A stretch of 8,370 nucleotides of DNA, taken from positions 1 through 8,370 of the forward strand of contig JACMIM010000258.1 of assembly GCA_014381165.1 (NCBI GenBank), given 5' to 3'. The first letter of the stretch is position 1. Each line of letters begins with the position of its first letter. The notes beneath the pieces are model-generated. The model was not told where the DNA came from. It made no database searches and was given only the letters and a program-made list of their open reading frames with translations. Source of the stretch: Roseiflexaceae bacterium. Its GTDB lineage: Bacteria; Chloroflexota; Chloroflexia; Chloroflexales; Roseiflexaceae. Below, piece by piece: positions 1 through 5,918 of the stretch. Position numbers and translations under genes: made by a program.

Positions 1-660
1 ACCCTGGCGGGCGCGCAATTCGCGGCCCCGGCGATCAGCGCGTCGGTGCTGTTTCTCGTCCCCGGTGTGCCAATGGTCAGCTCGATAGCCGATCTGTTTC
101 GCGGCGATACAGTTTCGGGCGTGGCGAGGCTGGCTTCGGCAGTGCTGCTGGTCGTGGCGATCGCGGCTGGGCTGTGGGCGATGCTGCTGCTAACCCAAGC
201 CCAGATCGACTTTACGCCAGGCCGGCTCGACCTGCTGCTATTGGCGGTGCCGCTGGCGGCGCTGGCCACAGCTGGCTTTGCGATCATGTTCGATGTGCCA
301 TACCGCGTGCTGCTGCCGGCGGCGCTGGTTGGCGGCGCTGGCTACGCGGTGTACCGCCTGGCTGGGCTGGCTGGCCTGCCGAGCGGCGCGGCGGCCTTTC
401 TGGCTGGCCTGATGATCAGCCTGCTGTCTGAGTTGCTTGCGCGGGTTTTGCGCATGCCCACCTCGATGTTTTCGATCCCTGGCTTTCTGCCGCTGGTGCC
501 GGGCGCGGCGGCGTTTCGCGCGCTGCTCGACTTCGCCGCCGACGACTACGCGGCAGGGTCGGAGGGATTTGTGCGCACGATCATCATTGTGATGGCGCTG
601 GCGGCGGGCATCGGCACCGTGAATGCGCTGGTGCGGCTGGGACGCCGACCGGTGGTGTAG
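1..660 (+). CDS. ThrE-type threonine/serine exporter, C-terminal part (5' end outside window)
   Basis: The reading frame is open from base 1 with no start needed, so this is a 5'-truncated gene with 219 residues visible. The protein should be an inner-membrane exporter of small amino acids of the ThrE family. The visible part begins in the last helices of the first ThrE domain, where the conserved stretch PGVPMVSSIADLFRGD (about residues 21-36) lies. It then contains a complete second domain of the DUF3815 type: several hydrophobic helices, a 'FAIMFDVPYR' segment, and the typical late motif with SIPGFLPLVPG followed by a short loop and a last helix. In some bacteria these two domains are separate proteins (YjjP/YjjB); here they are fused. 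A GTG at 46 could be mistaken for the start, but family motifs begin upstream of or at it. Family membership is well supported; the substrate is inferred from the family. Confidence 0.87.
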   Translation, partial: TLAGAQFAAPAISASVLFLVPGVPMVSSIADLFRGDTVSGVARLASAVLLVVAIAAGLWAMLLLTQAQIDFTPGRLDLLLLAVPLAALATAGFAIMFDVPYRVLLPAALVGGAGYAVYRLAGLAGLPSGAAAFLAGLMISLLSELLARVLRMPTSMFSIPGFLPLVPGAAAFRALLDFAADDYAAGSEGFVRTIIIVMALAAGIGTVNALVRLGRRPVV

Positions 661-744
661 CGATGCCATTAGCCGAGCAACGGGTGGGATCGAACCTATT
701 GCGCCGCCACCACGGCCGCCGGATGAATTCGGCGTCTGCTATGC

Positions 745-797
745 CGAAACGTGCTGAAGCGCGTTCAACCGTGTCCAACGCGCTTCAGCGCGTTTTG
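745..797. repeat. Long inverted repeat / hairpin after the exporter gene
   Basis: The arms 745-765 and 777-797 pair over 21 positions, counting two G-U pairs, around an 11-base loop. The inner 13 pairs (GCTGAAGCGCGTT with its complement) are perfect. It lies 84 bases after the exporter stop codon. No T-run follows the stem, so a simple rho-independent terminator is doubtful. It could be a REP-like dispersed repeat or an mRNA 3'-end stabiliser. Confidence 0.75.
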
Positions 798-809
798 CGT
801 AGCAGCAGC

Positions 810-938
810 CAGGGTCATGTCAACGTCGCTACAGCGTGAAAAATTATCCGCAGATTACGCAGATTCCATAGACCCCGGAAAACAATCTGTGAAATCTGCG
901 TCATCTGCGGATGACAATCGGACTTTGACATGGCCCTG
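810..938. mobile_element. 129-bp MITE-like element with 18-bp terminal inverted repeats and 9-bp target duplication
   Basis: The ends are CAGGGTCATGTCAACGTC (810-827) and GACTTTGACATGGCCCTG (921-938). They are inverted copies matching at 16 of 18 positions. The 9-base direct repeat AGCAGCAGC abuts both ends exactly (801-809 and 939-947), as expected for a target-site duplication. Inside is a second inverted repeat (846-865 with 893-912). The element is far too short to encode a transposase. Ends starting CAGGG with 8-10 bp duplications fit what I recall of the ISAs1 family, so a non-autonomous relative mobilised by such a transposase is possible. That assignment is inference. The AGCAGCAGC triplet repeat is low in complexity, which lowers certainty about the duplication a little. 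Confidence 0.7.
846..912. repeat. Internal inverted repeat of the 'CCGCAGATTACGCAGATT' type
   Basis: The arm ATCCGCAGATTACGCAGATT (846-865) pairs with 893-912 at 19 of 20 positions, with the single mismatch at 856/902. The loop is 27 bases. The motif is itself a reiterated ATCTGCG-like unit: the right side reads AATCTGTG, AAATCTGCG, TCATCTGCGG. I recognise this motif as a dispersed palindromic repeat seen between genes of many environmental bacteria. Here it forms the core of the MITE-like element. Confidence 0.8.
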
Positions 939-969
939 AGCAGCAGCGGGTTTGAACCCGCCTGCTGCT
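939..969. repeat. Palindrome upstream of the ATPase promoter
   Basis: The bases AGCAGCAGCGGGTT (939-952) can pair with 955-969, with one bulged base at 962, closing on a very short central TG. The left arm coincides with the right copy of the proposed 9-bp duplication, so the MITE-like element appears to have inserted at the edge of this palindrome. It lies just before the likely -10 box and could be an operator or the exporter's former terminator. No T-run follows it. Confidence 0.5.
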
Positions 970-976
970 ACAGCTA

Positions 977-985
977 TGGTATGAT
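977..985 (+). promoter_or_regulatory. Possible extended -10 promoter for the ATPase gene
   Basis: TGGTATGAT matches an extended -10 (TGnTATnAT) and lies 32 bases before the ATG at 1018. No convincing -35 lies at normal distance. The perfect TTGACA at 925-930 is inside the MITE end and is too far away. Confidence 0.35.
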
Positions 986-1017
986 CCTGTTGAGCCGCTG
1001 TTTCAGAGTGATACATC

Positions 1018-1929
1018 ATGTCACGACCACTGCGAGAACTGTTTGTGGATCGCACCCGCCAGATGGACGCCTTTCGCAAGATGATGGATGGCCAGACCCA
1101 GCGCCGTGTTATGGTGCTGACCGCTGGCACGGGCATGGGCAAAAGTTGGGTGCTGCGCACGTATGAGGAGCAGGCCCGTGCGCGTGGACTGCCGGTGGCG
1201 CGGATCGACTTTTCGGATGGGCAAGCCTACGACACGCTTACGCTGGTGCTCAAAAGCCGCGATCTGCTTGGCACGCAGTTGTTCGCCGCGCTCGATCAGG
1301 CCATTCTTGACGCGGCCACACCGCAGATTAACATCGATCTACAGGGCGCGGCAGCAGCGCCAATCGACATCGACGTGAGCGGGGCGACGGTCGCTGGTTC
1401 GGTCAATGTCAATCAGGGCAACATCACGGTTTCGGGCAACCAGTTTGCGATCAACACCAACGATCCGCTGATTCGGCGGGCGCTCGAAGACCGCATCAAC
1501 CGTGTGTTCTTCAGGTGCCTGGCCGAGCTGACGGCGCAATCGCGGGTGGTGTTTTTGTTCGATAGCTATGAGCAACTCGCCGACGACGAGCGCAACTGGG
1601 CTAGTAGCCCGGCGCACCGCTGGGTCGTCGAGGAGTTGCTGCGGCGGATTCGCACGGGCGAACTGACGCAGGTGGTTGTGGTGCTGGCTGGACGCAGCGC
1701 GCCAGAATTCGAGGTCGAGTGGAACACACTACTCGGCACAATTCAGCTGGAGCCGCTGACCTGTGATGATGTGGGCGTCTACCTGCGCGAGCGGCGCGGA
1801 TTGGGTATAATTACCGATACCGAGCTGGCACGCCTGTGTCAGGCGATCGGCGGCAACCCCTCGGTGCTGGGCCTGATTGGCGATAACCTGGAGCAGGCCA
1901 ACACGCCAGTAGCCGACGACGAGTGGTAA
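1018..1929 (+). CDS. STAND/AAA-type P-loop ATPase, NTPase module only
   Basis: This 303-residue soluble protein should bind and hydrolyse ATP as a switch or signalling ATPase. A Walker A motif (AGTGMGKS, residues 36-43) follows an N-terminal 'FVDRTRQMDAF' segment typical of AAA_16-like STAND proteins. Walker B is VVFLFDSYE (177-185, Asp182). A sensor-like strand ending in Arg (VVVLAGR, 220-226) is followed by 'LEPLTCDDVGVYL' and the GNPSVLGLIGD helix (279-289) that closes the NTPase module. Residues 104-150 are an unusual insertion rich in alternating Ile/Val/Asn/Gly. The protein stops where a winged helix and repeats usually continue; those parts are encoded by the next gene. An in-frame TGA nine bases before the ATG makes this the only upstream start. 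The ribosome-binding site is weak (AGAGTGA). The specific function is unknown. Confidence 0.83.
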   Translation: MSRPLRELFVDRTRQMDAFRKMMDGQTQRRVMVLTAGTGMGKSWVLRTYEEQARARGLPVARIDFSDGQAYDTLTLVLKSRDLLGTQLFAALDQAILDAATPQINIDLQGAAAAPIDIDVSGATVAGSVNVNQGNITVSGNQFAINTNDPLIRRALEDRINRVFFRCLAELTAQSRVVFLFDSYEQLADDERNWASSPAHRWVVEELLRRIRTGELTQVVVVLAGRSAPEFEVEWNTLLGTIQLEPLTCDDVGVYLRERRGLGIITDTELARLCQAIGGNPSVLGLIGDNLEQANTPVADDEW

Positions 1930-1980
1930 CTGTCCATAATTTTGGTCTTTATCATTATGACTTACGCAATTTGCGTCTTC

Positions 1981-2083
1981 CGCCTGCGGCAGCAGGGAAG
2001 CTATGTCTTTTTTGTTTCGGTTTTTGGCGCAAAGCGCTAAAAACCGAAACAATTATTTATTATTTGTTTGCCCGCCGCAGGCG
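1981..2083. repeat. Composite palindrome between the ATPase and TPR genes
   Basis: Two nested inverted repeats share exactly one centre (2032). The inner arms 2012-2030 and 2034-2052 pair at all 19 positions with one G-U. The outer arms CGCCTGCGGC (1981-1990) and 2074-2083 are perfect. The 21 bases between them differ on the two sides but have equal length, as if a longer perfect palindrome had partly diverged. The stretch is AT-rich compared with the genes on either side. It has the form of a small dispersed palindromic element; no target duplication is clear. Confidence 0.75.
2012..2069 (+). terminator. Possible rho-independent terminator after the ATPase gene
   Basis: The 19-bp inner stem with a 3-base loop is followed on the plus strand by a T-rich run (TTATTTATTATTTGTTT, 2053-2069). 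On the minus strand no comparable T-run follows. It could terminate or attenuate transcription between the ATPase and TPR genes. The outer stem is A/T-rich and the T-run is interrupted, so its strength is uncertain. Confidence 0.4.
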
Positions 2084-2129
2084 TAATGAAAGCGCTGCGG
2101 CAACTGAGTAACTCCTAATCTTTATAAAT

Positions 2130-5100
2130 ATGTCAGATACTGACGATACAACCTGTCCCAACTGTGGCGCGACCAACGACGGCGATGCGAAGTTCTGCCG
2201 GGCGTGCGGCCGTGCGCTGCTGCCCGCGCAGCCAGAACTCGTGGCAGCTGGACAGACTATTGCTGGTGCGCGCTCGGAGCTGACCAGCGAAATTACGTCG
2301 ATCACCGACCCGTTGTTGCGCATGGTGGCGGCGTTTCCGCAGGAGCTGATCGGCGCATCGGTGCGGCGCATCCTGAGCGATGCTGGGCCGCGCCAGGCCG
2401 AGGTGCTGCGCCGCTGCGCGATTCCGCGCTGGTTCGATCTGGGTGTGCTTGCGCTGCTGCGTGGCAGCGCCGAGGGCAACGACCGCGTGCTGGAGTTGCT
2501 GCGCGCCTACAGTTTTGTGCGCCAGATCGACGGTGGGCGCTACGCCTATCACGATGAAGTGCGCGAGATTCTGCTGGCCGAGTGGCCTTCGCAACGGCTG
2601 GAGGAGCTGCGCGAGTGGAACCGCCAGTTGGCGGCCTATTTCCGCGAGCGCGCCGCCGCAATTAGGCCGCAGCGCACGCTGCCAAAAGGCCCTGCCAACA
2701 CGACAGTCAGTGTGAGCGAAACCGGCGAGTGGGATTTGTTGCAGCGCGAGGCGCTCTACCACGCGCTGATGGCCGACCCCGCCACAGGTATGATCGAACT
2801 CGAACAGGCGTTTGCGCAGGCTGAAGTGGCCCACCGCCTGGGCGAGGCCGAGGCGCTGCTGCACCTGACGCGCAATGTGCCACTTGACGCGCAGGCCCGC
2901 TTGCATGTGCGCTTCATGCGTGCGCGGCTCGACCGGGCAGCGCTTGACCTCGCAGGAGCCGAGTTGCAGTTGGATTCGCTGCTGCTCGATGCGGCGGGCG
3001 AGCCGCTGCTGATGGCGCGGGTGCGCCAAACACTTGGCGAGGTCTACACCGAGACATCGCGCTGGGTGCAGGCGACTGAGCAGTACCGCAAGGCGCAGCT
3101 GGCGTTCGAAACCCAGAACCAGGCGCAGGAGGCCGCCGAGATGTGGCGGCTGTTGGGCGAGGCCTATCAGGAGCTTGGCCTCAGCACGGGTGGCTGGCAC
3201 ATTCCGGCCTATCCGCTCAACCGCTTCTGGCGCAAGCTGGGTGAACTGTGGACCTGGCTGCTTTCACTGCCCTTCTTTGTGATCGTGCTGTTCCTGCGGC
3301 CAATCGGCGCACGCCTGCCGCTGCCGCGTTACCTGGCTTCCTACCGTAACTGGACGCTGGTCTGGCTGTACCGCACCGCCGAGGCTTGCTACAAAAAGGC
3401 CTATGCCGCGTTCGAGCAGCTTGGCGATGATACGGGCATGCTGCGGGCCGAGCGACAGATTGCCGATCTCACCAGGCTATTTGGCCATCCTGCCGAGGCA
3501 CTGCGCCAGATCGATCAGACCCTGGCGCGTCCGGCGGCGCTCGATCCATACCGCCGCGCTTGGGTGGAATGGGTGCGTGCGGCGGCGCTGGTCGACACTG
3601 GCCAGATGACGCAGGCCCAACCGCTGATCGAATCGATCCTGCGGCGCTTTCGCGAGGTTGGCGATGCCCGCCGTGAGGCCGCAGCCCTGGCGCTGAACGG
3701 GCGGGCGGCGGCGCGTGCCGGCGATACACCAGCCGCTTTAGCAATTTACCGTGAATGCCTAGAGCGCTTCCGTCCACTCAAATCGGTGGCCATTCGCGAG
3801 CTGACGCTGTACGATCTGCGCGTGCTGCGGCGGCAGGTCGGCCCAGGCGAGTGGTCGCGGCAGATCGGCGCGGTGCTGGCAGCCGAGCCGATTAAACGCT
3901 ATGTAGCGCGTTTCCCGAGTTCGCAGCTGCCACTGCTGCGTGTGTTGTCGGTGCTGGCGTTGCCGCTAGCCATGTTGGTGGTGGCGGTGGTCGCGCCGCG
4001 TGAATCGATCGCGCAGGTGGCCGACCTAGCCTCGCTCCAGACGATGATCGACCCCTGGCTGGCCTTGGGCATTGTGCTGGTACTACTGGTGGCCTACAGC
4101 GCCATCTATGCACTGGTGGCCACGGCAGTGATCACGTTTGTGCCGCTCGGCGACCTCGACCGCGAGCAGCCCGATTACTTTGTGACCGATGCCGATGGAA
4201 TCTCGCGCTATGATTTTCGCGGCGCGCAGGCCCAGCAGTTCGGTTGGAACGAGGTTGCCCGCTGGCTGCGGATCGAACGTTGCCTGTGGACTAGGCCAGT
4301 CTCGCTGCTGTCGGGCGCGTTTCTTGAAAGCCAGGCCGGCGAGGATTTGCGAATCGACGGCATCACTGGCTGGTATCTCAGCCTCCAGGAAGATATCGAC
4401 ATACACCTGCAGTCAGGTGGCAGCCCGGTGCGGCCAGAAAATTTTGGCTATACGGTTGTCCGCAGCCTTCCTGGCTTGGCGTCGCTGCTTGGCTTGGCGT
4501 TGCTTGTGCTGTTTATTGGGTCGCAGAACGCCTGGGCGCAGTGGCTGGTCGCGCTGCTGCCGCCGTATGTGTATGCGGCGCTCTCGCTGCTTGCGTTCAG
4601 CGGGCTGCTCCTGATGATTCCTATGGCCTACTGGCTGGCGCTTAATCCGCTCTCATTCCGCCAGGAGCTAAACATCCGCGATTACTACCCCTACGCCGCA
4701 GCGGTGGTGGGCGCGGCCATGGTGGCGGTGGGCGTGGCTGGCCTGGTGCCGCGCGTGCCACCGCTCAACTTTGGCCTCATTATCACTGGTGCGCTGGTAT
4801 TTGGCTACTCACTTTCGGTGATGCTGGCGCTTTCTAGCCGTGCGTTGCGCGTGGCGGTGGTGGCGCTGGTGCTGGCGGTGGGCGTCGTCTATGTTGCCCA
4901 AAGCGCCCTGCCAACGTTTCTGCTGCTGGTCAGCCGTGCTGGAGCCGACCGGGTGGTGCTCAATGCCGGCGCACCTGCTCAGGCCGATGCCGCCGCTGCA
5001 TCGCTGGAGGCCTCGCGCCGGATCGAGCGCGACGCAAGCACGCCATTGGCTGCACGCGCCCAGGCGCTGACCAATCAGGGCCGCGTGCTGTACACTCAGG

Positions 5101-5312
5101 GCGATTTCAACGGTGCGTTCGAAGCCTACAGCCAGGCGCTGGAACTGTATGAGCAGCTGCCGCCCGGCACGCTCAATGATCAAGCCCGCGCGGTGGTGCT
5201 GTACAACCGCTACAAAGTCCGCAAGGACAGCGGCGGCCAGGGCTGGGGCCAAGATCTGGATGCTTCGTGCGCACTCGCGCCGGAGGTGGGGCCGGACTGT
5301 GGCGAGGGCTAA
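2130..5312 (+). CDS. Membrane-anchored zinc-ribbon / winged-helix / TPR protein, STAND-associated
   Basis: This 1060-residue protein is of unknown function. A zinc ribbon starts it (Cys9, Cys12, Cys23, Cys26). Residues about 58-165 resemble the winged-helix region that follows the NTPase in STAND proteins (EVLRRCAIPRWFD, then YAYHDEVREILL). TPR-like helices follow (about 205-350 and 410-550), with a hydrophobic stretch at 372-390. Two membrane helices lie near 600-622 and 643-672. A PH-like segment comes next (about 683-760: 'YFVTDADGISRYDF', 'FGWNEVARWL', ending before 'ISLQ'-like strands). About five more helices run to 935, and a last TPR is at 975-1010. An in-frame TAA at 2109 fixes the ATG. 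No Shine-Dalgarno sequence is visible. There is no P-loop; the ATPase upstream probably works with it. The stop codon lies in the first heptamer unit of the array. Domain calls after the winged helix are from pattern only. Confidence 0.82.
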   Translation: MSDTDDTTCPNCGATNDGDAKFCRACGRALLPAQPELVAAGQTIAGARSELTSEITSITDPLLRMVAAFPQELIGASVRRILSDAGPRQAEVLRRCAIPRWFDLGVLALLRGSAEGNDRVLELLRAYSFVRQIDGGRYAYHDEVREILLAEWPSQRLEELREWNRQLAAYFRERAAAIRPQRTLPKGPANTTVSVSETGEWDLLQREALYHALMADPATGMIELEQAFAQAEVAHRLGEAEALLHLTRNVPLDAQARLHVRFMRARLDRAALDLAGAELQLDSLLLDAAGEPLLMARVRQTLGEVYTETSRWVQATEQYRKAQLAFETQNQAQEAAEMWRLLGEAYQELGLSTGGWHIPAYPLNRFWRKLGELWTWLLSLPFFVIVLFLRPIGARLPLPRYLASYRNWTLVWLYRTAEACYKKAYAAFEQLGDDTGMLRAERQIADLTRLFGHPAEALRQIDQTLARPAALDPYRRAWVEWVRAAALVDTGQMTQAQPLIESILRRFREVGDARREAAALALNGRAAARAGDTPAALAIYRECLERFRPLKSVAIRELTLYDLRVLRRQVGPGEWSRQIGAVLAAEPIKRYVARFPSSQLPLLRVLSVLALPLAMLVVAVVAPRESIAQVADLASLQTMIDPWLALGIVLVLLVAYSAIYALVATAVITFVPLGDLDREQPDYFVTDADGISRYDFRGAQAQQFGWNEVARWLRIERCLWTRPVSLLSGAFLESQAGEDLRIDGITGWYLSLQEDIDIHLQSGGSPVRPENFGYTVVRSLPGLASLLGLALLVLFIGSQNAWAQWLVALLPPYVYAALSLLAFSGLLLMIPMAYWLALNPLSFRQELNIRDYYPYAAAVVGAAMVAVGVAGLVPRVPPLNFGLIITGALVFGYSLSVMLALSSRALRVAVVALVLAVGVVYVAQSALPTFLLLVSRAGADRVVLNAGAPAQADAAAASLEASRRIERDASTPLAARAQALTNQGRVLYTQGDFNGAFEAYSQALELYEQLPPGTLNDQARAVVLYNRYKVRKDSGGQGWGQDLDASCALAPEVGPDCGEG

Positions 5313-5376
5313 AACAAGGGCTGAGGGCTGAGGGCTGAGGGCTAGAACCAGGGCTGAGGGCTGAGGGCTGAGGGCT
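5304..5376 (+). repeat. Left heptamer array (GGGCTGA)
   Basis: The array contains a GAGGGCT unit at the end of the TPR gene, then two blocks of three GGGCTGA units plus GGGCT (5318-5343 and 5351-5376). The blocks repeat with a 33-base period; the linkers read AAAACAA and AGAACCA. The array supplies the TAA stop of the preceding gene and ends 22 bases before the four-helix-bundle start codon. Confidence 0.95.
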
Positions 5377-5398
5377 AAAGACGAAAGGTTGAAGTGAA

Positions 5399-5767
5399 GT
5401 GACACAGCAAGATTCGCCTTTGCGGGCGAGAACAAAGGCATACGCACTGCAAATTATTGCGCTTTACAGCTCGCTGTCTAAACAGCAGGAGGCTCAGATT
5501 TTGGGTCGCCAGATGCTGCGTTCTGGTACGTCAGTCGGTGCGAATTACCGTGAAGGAAGCAGAGGGCGGAGTGATGCTGAGGTAGCTGCTAAGTTCAATA
5601 TTTGCATTCAGGAACTTGATGAGACGGCTTATTGGATTGAGTTGCTTATTGACGCACAACTTGCACCGTCCGCAGCTTGTGCGCCCCTACTCGATGAAAC
5701 ACAGCAGCTCACTGCTATGTTGACATCCGCCGTGCTAAAGCTCCGCCGTCGAATTGCCGGGAACTGA
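5399..5767 (+). CDS. Four-helix-bundle protein of the 23S rRNA IVS (S23) family
   Basis: This 122-residue cytoplasmic protein has the full length of the IVS/S23 four-helix-bundle family (PF05635 type). The family signature is clear: 'RTKAYALQII' in helix 1, 'LGRQMLRSGTSVGANYREG' (35-53) between helices 2 and 3, then 'AEVAAKFNICIQELDET' leading to YWIELL (60-83), and a last helix with basic residues LKLRRR. The molecular role of the family is unsettled: members sit in intervening sequences of 23S rRNA genes, and related Avd proteins serve diversity-generating retroelements. Here the gene is free-standing, with no rRNA and no reverse transcriptase nearby. It starts with GTG, the first possible start after an in-frame TGA at 5390. 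The AAAGG at 5384-5388 is a weak ribosome-binding site. Two hand-counted 60-base stretches gave 50% and 40% G+C, against 67% in one stretch of the TPR gene, which suggests transfer. Opposed heptamer arrays flank it. Confidence 0.94.
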   Translation: MTQQDSPLRARTKAYALQIIALYSSLSKQQEAQILGRQMLRSGTSVGANYREGSRGRSDAEVAAKFNICIQELDETAYWIELLIDAQLAPSAACAPLLDETQQLTAMLTSAVLKLRRRIAGN

Positions 5768-5784
5768 ACTACGGACAGCTATCT

Positions 5785-5918
5785 TCAGCCCTCAGGCCCT
5801 CCTCAGCCCTCAGCCCTTAGCCCTCAACCCTCAGCCCTCCTCAGCCCTCAGCCCTTAGCCCTCAGCCCTTAGCCTCAGGCCCCTCCTCAGCCCTCAGCCC
5901 TTAGCCCTCAGCCCTCAG
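5785..5918 (-). repeat. Right heptamer array, inverted (TCAGCCC)
   Basis: About 134 bases consist almost wholly of TCAGCCC and its variants TTAGCCC, TCAACCC and TCAGGCCCTCC. This is the reverse complement of the left array. A 30-base compound unit occurs three times without a mismatch (5797-5826, 5835-5864, 5881-5910). The array starts 17 bases after the four-helix-bundle stop codon and runs into the plsY stop codon (TGA, 5917-5915 on the minus strand), which is part of a heptamer unit. Confidence 0.95.

Noticed and set aside
925..930. TTGACA as -35 of an outward promoter from the MITE end
   Set aside because: The bases 16-18 positions downstream are G-rich (GGGTTT), with nothing like a -10 box; TATGAT is about 49 bases away.
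1923..2111. Open frame of 62 codons between the ATPase and TPR genes
   Set aside because: It is a translation of the composite palindrome, overlaps the ATPase end, has no ribosome-binding site and resembles no protein family.
1018..5312. ATPase and TPR genes as one gene broken by a recent frameshift
   Set aside because: About 200 bases of non-coding palindrome lie between them, the frames differ, and the second gene has its own start and zinc ribbon, so this is a settled two-gene layout, not a simple sequencing or frameshift break.
4809..5447. Long minus-strand open frame with repeated SPQPSAL residues
   Set aside because: It reads the heptamer array and the reverse strand of the TPR gene; the G+C-rich codon pattern leaves the antisense frame open.
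5399..5767. Avd accessory gene of a diversity-generating retroelement
   Set aside because: No reverse transcriptase or adenine-variable template/variable repeat pair is seen, and the sequence matches the IVS/S23 branch better.
5318..5910. CRISPR array
   Set aside because: The repeats are heptamers and short blocks without unique spacers of constant size, and no cas gene is present.
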